From Geomonas sp. Red32 (GTDB lineage Bacteria > Desulfobacterota > Desulfuromonadia > Geobacterales > Geobacteraceae): a DNA stretch of 64,000 nt. The DNA is taken from contig NZ_JAKLOY010000001.1 in assembly GCF_023652955.1 (NCBI RefSeq), positions 868,001 through 932,000 of the forward strand, written 5' to 3'. The position numbers were made by a program, and so were the translations under genes. Shown here in pieces: positions 1-5,987 of this stretch. The notes under the pieces were generated by a model, which saw nothing but the letters and a program-made list of their open reading frames with translations, did no database searches and had not been told where the DNA came from. The stretch's first letter is position 1. Each line of letters begins with the position of its first letter.

Positions 1-1
1 G

Positions 2-1450
2 AGACCCGAGATCACTTCCGCCGAAGAGGTAGAGCTCGCCGAGACGGTGACCAGGCTTTTGAGTTGTGCTCTGGCCGAAGCGGCCTGTTCGGCCAGCCTG
101 GCCGATTTCGTCCGGGAAAACGACCACAAGCTCAACGAGCTATCCTTTTTGTACCGGCTGAGCAACACCATGCTCTCCACGTTGAAGCTCAACAAGCTGA
201 TCCATCTCACCCTGACCGCGCTCACCTCCGGCCCTACCCCCTTCTTCGACCGCGCCATGCTCTTTTTGGTCAACCAGCGCTCGGGGATGCTGGCCGGGAT
301 GCTCGGGGTCACCAGCGAAACATCCCCGTCCCTGCCGCTGCCGCAGGGGGGGAGCGACGACCTTTTGGCCAGCCGCTGGGACATCTCGGACGAGGAGATG
401 GCGGCCCAGAAGGAGACCGAGTTCTGCCGGCAGGTGATGGGGAAACGGCTGGAGCTCGACGGCTCGCTCAACGTCGTCTCCCAGGCGGTCCTCGAGAAGC
501 GGCTCATCTACGTCCCGGCCGAGCTGGGGGACAAGGACCTCCTGCAGGCGCGCGGACCCGCGCTGGCTGCCTCGCCGCTGATCGCCCATGGCGAGGTGGT
601 GGGTGCGGTGCTGGTGGACAATGCGCTGACCAAGACCCCGATGAGCCAGGAAAAGCTCCGCTTCCTCCAGCTCTTCGCCAACCAGGCGGGGATGGCCATC
701 GAGAATGCCATGCTCTACCGCCGGATCGAGGATGCCCACCAGCAGCTGAGCGAGGCCCAGGACAACCTTCTGCAGAAGGAGCGGCTGGCGACCATCGGCG
801 AGATGGCAGCCGGCATCGCCCACGAGCTCAAGGGGCCGCTGGTCTCCATCGGCGGCTTCGCCGGCCGGCTCACCAAGAAGCTCCCGCAGGACTCCGCCGA
901 GTGGGCCCACGCCGACCTGATCGTGCGCGAGGTGGTCCGGCTGGAGGGGATCCTCTCCGAGATCCTCCTCTTCTCCAAGAAGACCACCATCTGCTACACC
1001 CGCTGCAACCTCTCCGATATCGTCAGCGAGTCGCTCGCGGTGGTGGCCCCTCCCATCGAGGAAAAGGGGATCGAGGTCGCCACCAAATTCCCGCGTCACA
1101 AGCTGGTCCTGCTCGGCGACGCCCAGCAGCTGAAGCAGGTCTTCATCAACATCCTGCTCAATGCGCTGGACGCCATGGGGGAGGGAGGAAAGCTCGGAAT
1201 CTCGCTCGGCACCACCGAACTGGAGGAAAAGGAAGCCCTCTGGGTGAAGGTCTCCGACACCGGCGGGGGGATTCCGCTGGAGGCGCTCAACAGCATCTTC
1301 ACCCCCTTCTACACCACCAAGGAGCGGGGGACCGGCCTGGGGCTGCCGATCGCCAACCGGATCATCACCAACCACGGCGGCAAGATCCACATCCACAACA
1401 ACCCCGGACTCGGCGTCGAGTTCCGGGTGGTGCTCCCCAAGCACTGGTGA
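2..1450 (+). CDS. GAF-domain sensor histidine kinase, 5' end outside window
   Basis: The reading frame is already open at base 2 with no stop before the GTG at 47, so the gene probably begins upstream of the window. The visible part has a GAF-like sensory region (about residues 50-220 counted from the GTG), a short coiled linker, a HisKA phosphoacceptor box (MAAGIAHELKGPL) and a HATPase domain whose N box (LNALDAM), G1 box (DTGGGIP) and GTGLGL glycine loop are all present. No transmembrane segment or receiver domain is visible, so it looks like a soluble kinase that would phosphorylate a separate response regulator. The partner is not in view. The gene ends before the tRNA promoter. Family assignment is firm; the signal sensed is unknown. 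Confidence 0.85.
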   Translation, partial: RPEITSAEEVELAETVTRLLSCALAEAACSASLADFVRENDHKLNELSFLYRLSNTMLSTLKLNKLIHLTLTALTSGPTPFFDRAMLFLVNQRSGMLAGMLGVTSETSPSLPLPQGGSDDLLASRWDISDEEMAAQKETEFCRQVMGKRLELDGSLNVVSQAVLEKRLIYVPAELGDKDLLQARGPALAASPLIAHGEVVGAVLVDNALTKTPMSQEKLRFLQLFANQAGMAIENAMLYRRIEDAHQQLSEAQDNLLQKERLATIGEMAAGIAHELKGPLVSIGGFAGRLTKKLPQDSAEWAHADLIVREVVRLEGILSEILLFSKKTTICYTRCNLSDIVSESLAVVAPPIEEKGIEVATKFPRHKLVLLGDAQQLKQVFINILLNALDAMGEGGKLGISLGTTELEEKEALWVKVSDTGGGIPLEALNSIFTPFYTTKERGTGLGLPIANRIITNHGGKIHIHNNPGLGVEFRVVLPKHW

Positions 1451-1459
1451 TATTTCCCT

Positions 1460-1488
1460 TTGTAAATGCGGATTTCTTGCGGTATAAA
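1460..1488 (+). promoter_or_regulatory. sigma-70-type promoter for tRNA-Ala
   Basis: TTGTAA at 1460-1465, a 17 bp spacer and TATAAA at 1483-1488. A start near 1495 would give about 48 nt of 5' leader to be removed before the tRNA at 1543. Confidence 0.5.
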
Positions 1489-1542
1489 TGAAAGCGACTT
1501 TGGCGTCCTCTAATCAGAGCCCGCCACGAGCGATTCCAATCC

Positions 1543-1618
1543 GGGGGTGTAGCTCAGCTGGGAGAGCGATGCGTTCGCAACGCATAGGTCGTCGGTTCGA
1601 TCCCGATCATCTCCACCA
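1543..1618 (+). tRNA. tRNA-Ala (anticodon CGC)
   Basis: A full cloverleaf can be drawn. The 7 bp acceptor stem GGGGGTG/CATCTCC contains two G-T pairs. The D arm is GCTC...GAGC, and the anticodon stem ATGCG/CGCAT carries loop TTCGCAA with anticodon CGC at 1576-1578. The T arm contains GGTTCGATCCC, and the discriminator A and CCA are encoded. It reads GCG alanine codons. A promoter lies upstream and a strong hairpin terminator immediately downstream, so it is a single-gene transcript. Confidence 0.95.
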
Positions 1619-1622
1619 ATAA

Positions 1623-1662
1623 GGGAGGGTCAGGCATGACGCCTGACCCTCTTGTTGTTTTT
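1623..1662 (+). terminator. intrinsic terminator after tRNA-Ala
   Basis: A perfect 10 bp stem (AGGGTCAGGC / GCCTGACCCT) with a 5 nt loop, followed by the T-rich run CTTGTTGTTTTT. Confidence 0.85.
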
Positions 1663-1904
1663 CAGAACTTTGCCCTCCCATCGAGCCTCCCTTCAGGGCG
1701 CTCGCCCTTCAAGGCCTTGAGCCATCTCCCGGCGACCAGGATATCGTACAGCCCCGCTACCTGCTCCTCGATCATCTTCGGCAGCACGCCCTACCGGTAC
1801 TGCTTTTCACTGTCGTCCCGGGGTAGCCAGGTCCGGGCGAGAAACGTGTTACTTATCGCGCGATGCGTGTTATTCACGAGCGCAAAGTAAGTTACTTTAC
1901 GCAT
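1662..1904 (-). pseudogene. decayed gene remnant interrupted by one TAG
   Basis: On the minus strand an ATG at 1904 opens a frame that meets TAG at about 1788 (after ...SEKQYR) and then continues in the same frame (GVLPKMIEEQVAGLYDILVA...) to TGA at 1662-1664. The 41 or so codons after the TAG have strongly GC-biased third positions, as expected of real coding sequence in this genome. I read this as the C-terminal part of a broken gene. I do not recognise the family. It could instead be chance open frame in GC-rich DNA. The rest of 1905-2092 holds nothing I can support. Confidence 0.35.
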
Positions 1905-1917
1905 GAAGTAAGTTACT
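1885..1917. repeat. two 12 bp direct repeats, each an 11 bp palindrome
   Basis: AAGTAAGTTACT occurs at 1885-1896 and again at 1906-1917, exactly 21 bp apart (two helical turns). Each contains the palindrome AGTAA-G-TTACT. They straddle the putative ATG of the remnant at 1662-1904, so they may be old operator half-sites or an in-frame 7-codon duplication (VTYFMRK/VTYF). Confidence 0.45.
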
Positions 1918-2092
1918 CCGAGGAAGATACCCAAATCGCCCCATCTCACCGGTGGTACTATGACTTTGGCCGACGCCCCCCTTTACACGGGAAGGCAGGC
2001 CGAGTAAGGACCACCAGGCGACTACGACAGGAGCAAATGGCTTTTGTTGGCGAAGCCGTTTTTTTCGTCCCTCCTCTGCTCCCATCCGGGCC

Positions 2093-2121
2093 TTGACTAA
2101 ATCCACAAAAGCGGATATTGT
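2093..2121 (+). promoter_or_regulatory. ars-hgc operon promoter with overlapping ArsR box
   Basis: TTGACT at 2093-2098, a 17 bp spacer and TATTGT at 2116-2121. The spacer is filled by an imperfect palindrome at 2099-2118 (core ATCC...GGAT) that matches 15 of 20 positions of the perfect palindrome at 2492-2511 read on the opposite strand. ArsR repressors bind such elements across the promoter and leave when arsenite binds. The predicted start (about 2127-2129) coincides with the arsR ATG. Confidence 0.65.
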
Positions 2122-2128
2122 TTGCGGC

Positions 2129-2467
2129 ATGCACGCGATCCTCCCTTTCTATAAAGCTCTCGCCGACGAAACCCGGCTCCGCATACTGGCTCTGCTGCTC
2201 GGGGAGGGGGAGCTCTGCGTCTGCGACATCATCGCCGCCCTTAACCAGCCACAGTCGACCGTCTCCCGCCACCTCGCCATCCTCCGGAAGACCGGCTGGG
2301 TTAACGACCGCCGCTGCGGCCTCTGGATCTACTACTCGATCCGCGACAACGACTCTCCGCAAAAGGAAATGATCCCCCTTCTGAAAAAGCAGCTGACCGC
2401 CACCAAGACTTCGATCGATGACCGCGAGACGCTGGCGAGCTTCGGCTGCGGGAACGACTGCGCCTAA
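2129..2467 (+). CDS. arsR: ArsR-family arsenite-responsive repressor
   Basis: A 112-residue winged-helix repressor. The N-terminal helix YKALADETRLRILALLL, the metal-site helix ELCVCDIIAAL with the paired cysteines of the ELCVCD motif, and the recognition helix QSTVSRHLAILRKTGWV are in canonical order. Two further cysteines sit near the C terminus (FGCGNDCA). I chose the ATG at 2129 because any start near 2093 would lie inside the -35 element. There is no Shine-Dalgarno sequence before this ATG, and the promoter predicts transcription starting at or next to it, so the mRNA may be leaderless. It is first in an operon with arsC, acr3, hgcA and hgcB and probably represses it until As(III), or possibly another thiophilic metal, binds. 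Confidence 0.92.
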   Translation: MHAILPFYKALADETRLRILALLLGEGELCVCDIIAALNQPQSTVSRHLAILRKTGWVNDRRCGLWIYYSIRDNDSPQKEMIPLLKKQLTATKTSIDDRETLASFGCGNDCA

Positions 2468-2491
2468 CAGCCTAAAAAAATTTACCCGGCA

Positions 2492-2511
2492 ATATCCGTT
2501 TTCACGGATAT
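2492..2511 (+). promoter_or_regulatory. second ArsR-box palindrome between arsR and arsC
   Basis: A perfect inverted repeat, ATATCCGT-TTTC-ACGGATAT, 10 bp before the arsC ATG and abutting its GGAG ribosome-binding site. Its match to the element at 2099-2118 suggests a second ArsR operator. An RNA hairpin limiting arsC translation is the alternative. Confidence 0.6.
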
Positions 2512-2521
2512 AGGAGCTGCC

Positions 2522-2941
2522 ATGGCCAAAACGAAGATCCTCTTTCTCTGTACCCACAACTCCTGCCGCTCCCAGATGGCCGAGGGGCTCGCCAACCACT
2601 ACCTGGGCGACCGGGTCGAGGCGTTCTCGGCCGGCACCGAGGCGACCAGGGTCAATCCCCTCGCCATCAAGGTAGTGGCGGAACTCGGGATCGACATCTC
2701 CGGGCAGCGCTCCAAGACGCTCGACGAGTTCGCCGGGGAGCAGTTCGACCACGCCGTCACCCTTTGCGGCGACGCCAACGACAAATGCCCGCTCTTCATC
2801 GGCGGCGCCCGGCGCATCCACCGCGGATTCGACGATCCCTCCCGCCTTCCCGGAACCGAAGAGGAGGTGCTCCCCGAGTTCAGGCGGGTACGCGACGAGA
2901 TCAAGGGGTGGATCATCGACTACTTTGGGGGGACGCCGTGA
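2522..2941 (+). CDS. arsC: arsenate reductase, thioredoxin-coupled type
   Basis: A 139-residue low-molecular-weight phosphatase-fold protein that reduces arsenate to arsenite in the cytoplasm. The N-terminal P-loop CTHNSCR fits CX5R, with the nucleophile Cys at about residue 10. The redox pair is seen in [10 protein letters not shown] (about residues 82 and 89), which marks the thioredoxin-dependent class rather than the glutaredoxin class. The start is preceded by GGAG. The last codons overlap the GTG of acr3 (GTGA at 2938-2941), implying translational coupling of arsenite production to its export. Confidence 0.93.
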   Translation: MAKTKILFLCTHNSCRSQMAEGLANHYLGDRVEAFSAGTEATRVNPLAIKVVAELGIDISGQRSKTLDEFAGEQFDHAVTLCGDANDKCPLFIGGARRIHRGFDDPSRLPGTEEEVLPEFRRVRDEIKGWIIDYFGGTP

Positions 2942-4017
2942 CCGAGCACCTTTCCCGAAAGCTCTCGTTCCTGGACCGCTGGCTGACGCTCTGGATCTTC
3001 GCCGCCATGGCGGTGGGGGTGGCCCTGGGCTGCCTGGTTCCCGGCGTCGAGGCCTTCGTCAACCGCTTCCAGGCCGGCACCACCAACATCCCGATCGCCT
3101 GCGGACTGATCCTCATGATGTATCCCCCTTTCGCCAAGGTGCGGTACGAGGAGATGCCCGAGGTCTTCCGCAACAAGAAGGTACTCGGGCTGTCGTTGAT
3201 CCAGAACTGGGTCATCGGCCCGCTGCTCATGTTCGTCCTGGCGGCCGTCTTCCTGCCGGACCGGCCGGAGTACATGGTGGGGCTCATCATGATCGGCCTC
3301 GCCCGCTGCATCGCCATGGTGGTGGTCTGGAACGAGCTCGCCAAGGGGAACACCGAGTACGCGGCGGGGCTGGTCGCCTTCAACAGCATCTTTCAGGTTC
3401 TTTTCTACAGCGTCTATGCCTGGTTCTTCATTACCGTCCTCCCTCCCCTGATCGGCCTCAAGGGGGTGGTGGTGGACGTCAGCATCCGCCAGATCGCCCA
3501 GAGCGTCTTCATCTACCTGGGGATCCCCTGCATCGCCGGTGCGCTCACCAGGCTCGCCGGCGTGAAGTTGATGGGGAAGGAGCGCTACCACCGGGAGTTC
3601 GTTCCCCGGGTGGGGCCAATCACCCTGATCGCCCTGCTCTTCACCATCGTGGTGATGTTCAGTCTCAAGGGGCAGTTGATCGTGCAGCTTCCCCTGGACG
3701 TGGTGCGGATCGCCATCCCGATGCTCATCTACTTCGTCGTGATGTTCCTGGTTTCCTTCTGGATGGGACGCCGCCTGGGCGCCGACTACAGCAAGACGAC
3801 CACCCTCGCCTTCACCGCCGCGAGCAACAACTTTGAGCTCGCCATCGCCGTGGCGGTGGCGGTCTTCGGTCTCAATTCCGGCGCGGCCTTCGCGGCGGTC
3901 ATCGGCCCCCTGGTGGAGGTCCCGGTGATGATCGCCCTGGTAAATGTCGCGTTCCGGTTCCAAAAACGCATGTTCGCAGAGGGGGCGACCTCCCCCTCCC
4001 GTGAGGTCCCGCGATGA
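2938..4017 (+). CDS. acr3: Acr3-family arsenite efflux permease
   Basis: A 359-residue polytopic membrane protein with about ten hydrophobic segments. It has the Acr3 hallmarks: early segment [14 protein letters not shown], the conserved cysteine in [19 protein letters not shown], and the late stretch [21 protein letters not shown]. It extrudes As(III) made by the adjacent arsenate reductase. The GTG start at 2938 overlaps the arsC stop, and an in-frame start further upstream would lie within arsC. The stop overlaps the ATG at 4014 (ATGA), so the next gene is coupled. Confidence 0.92.
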   Translation: MTEHLSRKLSFLDRWLTLWIFAAMAVGVALGCLVPGVEAFVNRFQAGTTNIPIACGLILMMYPPFAKVRYEEMPEVFRNKKVLGLSLIQNWVIGPLLMFVLAAVFLPDRPEYMVGLIMIGLARCIAMVVVWNELAKGNTEYAAGLVAFNSIFQVLFYSVYAWFFITVLPPLIGLKGVVVDVSIRQIAQSVFIYLGIPCIAGALTRLAGVKLMGKERYHREFVPRVGPITLIALLFTIVVMFSLKGQLIVQLPLDVVRIAIPMLIYFVVMFLVSFWMGRRLGADYSKTTTLAFTAASNNFELAIAVAVAVFGLNSGAAFAAVIGPLVEVPVMIALVNVAFRFQKRMFAEGATSPSREVPR

Positions 4018-5153
4018 AGATCCACTCCATCCGAAAAATCGAAACGTCCTGCTCGCCACGCACCACCTGCGGACCGGCGCCGGGAGACGCCCCAGACAAG
4101 CCTCCCTGCTGAGGCCCTCCCACCTCCGCCGGCGGCGGAGCTATCGACGAAAAGGTGCCGGGATTCGAGCAATGGACCCAAAACGGGGCCGGCCGGGTCC
4201 CGAAAATTTCGACCACCCTCACCATGAGGGACCACCTGGGTGCCTGCAAGGCGCGCTGGGGGATCGACCGGATGAACTACATGGTCCCTCCCGGCCTGTA
4301 CGCCATCGGGGCCCCGGCACCCGAGGATCCCGTGCTGGTGACGGCCAACTACAAGATGAGCTTCGACGAGGTGCGCCGCAACCTGGCCGGGCGCAACGTC
4401 TGGCTCCTCGTGCTGGAGACCTTCGGGATCAACGTCTGGTGTGCGGCCGGGAAGGGAACCTTCGGCACGGACGAACTGGTGAGGCGGATCAGGCTCTCCG
4501 GCCTTGCCCGGGCGGTCAATCACCGTCACCTGATCCTGCCGATCCTCGGGGCGCCCGGGGTGGCCGCCCATGAGGTGGCGAAGCAGACGGGGTTTACCGT
4601 CCGCTACGCCGCCATCAGGGCCGCGGATCTCCCCGCTTACCTGGACCACGGGATGAAGACGACCGAGGCGATGCGGGAGCTGACCTTCACCCTCTACGAA
4701 CGCCTCGTGCTGGTGCCGGTCGAGCTGGTGACGGCCGCCCGGCAGAGTGCCGTCATCATGGCGGTGCTGGGAGCGCTCTTCGCTTTCGCGGGAGGATGGC
4801 AGGCGGGGCTCGTCGCCATGGCCGCCTACCTGGGAGCCATGCTGGCCGGCGTCGCAGCCGCGCCGGTCTTGCTCCCCTGGCTCCCCGGAAGGAGCTTCGC
4901 GGTAAAGGGAACCGTCATAGGGATACTCTGGGGGGGCGCGGTCACCTTGCTGGCCCACCCCTCCCCCCTGGTCACCGCGGCGCTTTTCGTCGGCCTTCCT
5001 GCCGTCAGCGCGTTCTACGCCCTTAACTTCACCGGGTGCACCACCTTTACCTCCCGCTCGGGGGTGAAGAAAGAGATGCGGATCGCGCTGCCTGTCATGG
5101 GAGCCGCCGTGGCGGTGAGCCTGGCGATGCTGGCCGTGAGCCGCCTGCTTTAA
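4014..5153 (+). CDS. hgcA: HgcA, corrinoid mercury methyltransferase, with in-frame UGA (candidate selenocysteine)
   Basis: HgcA transfers a methyl group from a corrinoid to Hg(II) at the inner membrane. The signature NVWCAAGK is present, the cap-helix Cys being residue 143 of the long frame, followed by [12 protein letters not shown]. The C-terminal third has about five membrane spans. I start the gene at ATG 4014: it overlaps the acr3 stop and has GAGG 7 nt upstream. From there the frame reads [20 protein letters not shown]..., reaches TGC then TGA (4110-4112, codon 33), and continues open to TAA at 5151-5153. A hairpin with a G-first loop lies 18 nt after the UGA. The UGA may therefore encode selenocysteine in a Cys-Sec pair. 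Alternatives are a shorter protein from GTG 4155 (poor ribosome-binding site, GGAG 14 nt away) or a nonsense mutation. HgcA identity is secure; decoding of the UGA is inference. Confidence 0.9.
4113..4140 (+). promoter_or_regulatory. bacterial SECIS-like hairpin downstream of the hgcA UGA
   Basis: A perfect 7 bp stem, CTCCGCC (4124-4130) / GGCGGAG (4134-4140), closes the 3 nt loop GGC at 4131-4133. The loop begins 18 nt after the UGA. Bacterial SECIS elements bound by SelB are stem-loops immediately 3' of the UGA with a G among the first loop bases and the loop roughly 16-37 nt from the codon, and this hairpin fits. GC-rich hairpins also occur by chance in this genome. Confidence 0.5.
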
Positions 5154-5163
5154 GGAGAGAGTA

Positions 5164-5448
5164 ATGAAGGGTTTCGCTTACCTGAAAAACGTGGCGACGC
5201 TGGAGTTGAACCGGGAAAAGTGCGTGGGATGCGGGAGGTGCCTGGAGGTCTGCCCCCACCAGGTCTTCTCCCTGGCCGCCCGGACCGCCGCAATCGAGAA
5301 GAAGGATGCCTGTATGGAGTGCGGGGCCTGCGCGAAGAACTGCCCGGTGGGGGCGATAGCGGTCGATGCCGGAGTCGGGTGCGCTTCGGGGATGATCAAC
5401 GAATGGCTGCGGGAGCACAACATCCGGGGCCGGAGCGGAGAGTGCTGA
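5164..5448 (+). CDS. hgcB: HgcB, ferredoxin partner of HgcA
   Basis: A 94-residue protein with two 4Fe-4S motifs, CVGCGRCLEVC (from Cys20) and CMECGACAKNC (from Cys50). It also has the HgcB-specific Cys73 in DAGVGCASG and a C-terminal Cys94. It supplies electrons to reduce the HgcA corrinoid and is thought to handle Hg(II) through Cys73 and its tail. HgcB proteins commonly end in a cysteine pair; here the codon after Cys94 is the TGA stop, so only one remains. It lies 10 nt after hgcA with a strong GGAGAG site and is last in the ars-hgc operon. Confidence 0.93.
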   Translation: MKGFAYLKNVATLELNREKCVGCGRCLEVCPHQVFSLAARTAAIEKKDACMECGACAKNCPVGAIAVDAGVGCASGMINEWLREHNIRGRSGEC

Positions 5449-5451
5449 CCG

Positions 5452-5655
5452 TCAATTCAGGGTGACGACTCTCGCTTTCTTCTTCAGCAACGTCTGTTCT
5501 TCGTCGCTCAGCTTCAGGCTGAAGAGCGCGATACCCTCACGCATGGCCTTCCAATCCTGGTACAGGCAACAGAGTCCCTCCCTGTTCATGCAGATCATGG
5601 CTTCATTGCCGAGGGATCTCTTGGCGTCCAGTACCATCTTAACCGAGACATTCAT
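5452..5655 (-). CDS. small protein of unknown function
   Basis: A 67-residue frame starting MNVSVKMVLDAKRSLGN and ending KKKARVVTLN. I start it at 5655 because AGGAG lies 6 nt before that ATG; an upstream in-frame ATG at 5721 lies in the promoter. It has three cysteines (ICMNREGLCCLY) and a charged C terminus with no membrane segment. It converges on hgcB, with only 3 nt between the stops. A good sigma-54 promoter lies upstream. Family not recognised. Confidence 0.65.
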   Translation of the reverse strand: MNVSVKMVLDAKRSLGNEAMICMNREGLCCLYQDWKAMREGIALFSLKLSDEEQTLLKKKARVVTLN

Positions 5656-5704
5656 AGATGCTCCTGAAGTTGGGCAGGGTTCCGATTCACTTGAGAGGTT
5701 GTTA

Positions 5705-5721
5705 GGCAGAAGGCGTGCCAA
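5705..5721 (-). promoter_or_regulatory. sigma-54 (RpoN) promoter for the small gene at 5452-5655
   Basis: On the minus strand the -24 element TTGGCACG is a perfect consensus, and the GG and GC dinucleotides are 10 nt apart (TTGGCACGCCTTCTGCC). Transcription would start near 5695, leaving about a 40 nt leader. Confidence 0.6.
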
Positions 5722-5850
5722 TTCCCTCTTTTTGCCAAAGTTCCTTTGCTTTCAACAACCTGCCGCGCCAACGCCCTCCGCTTAATAACCCGGAGGGGTG
5801 CAATAAATGGATCAGCGAGATCCGATTTGCGCAGGGCTATCACGGGAGAA

Positions 5851-5875
5851 AGGACTAAAAGAGTCTTTTACTCCT
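5851..5875. repeat. 25 bp near-perfect dyad
   Basis: Arms AGGA-C-TAAAAGA and TCTTTTA-C-TCCT around a central G; 11 of 12 arm positions pair. It lies 33 bp upstream of the -35 of the CheB/CheR gene, so it may be an operator. A short T run follows at about 5881-5885, so a terminator for upstream transcription is also possible. The rest of 5722-5850 shows nothing I can support. Confidence 0.4.
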
Positions 5876-5907
5876 AAGGATTTTTCGTTAGTTATCGGGT
5901 AATTTCC

Positions 5908-5935
5908 TTGATTTGTCGGGAGTAAATCTTATAAT
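5908..5935 (+). promoter_or_regulatory. sigma-70 promoter for the CheB/CheR fusion gene
   Basis: TTGATT at 5908-5913, a 16 bp spacer and a perfect TATAAT at 5930-5935. The start near 5942 rules out the in-frame TTG at 5913 as the translation start. Confidence 0.65.
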
Positions 5936-5987
5936 CCCCGCTGTTCCCGCTTTGGGCACGCCTTGCCCGCCACCACCCGGAGCCTCG

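Noticed and set aside
1636-2096. Plus-strand frames across the tRNA terminator and ars promoter region
   Set aside because: They overlap the terminator and promoter, lack ribosome-binding sites and have poor composition.
4155-5153. Short HgcA starting at GTG 4155 with the UGA treated as an upstream stop
   Set aside because: Not excluded, but GGAG is 14 nt away, and the frame upstream is coding-like, Cys-rich and coupled to acr3. Listed as an alternative rather than the main call.
5446-5470. Reading the hgcB TGA as a second selenocysteine
   Set aside because: The hairpin after it starts too close (loop about 6 nt from the UGA), and read-through would run across the convergent small gene without a sensible protein.
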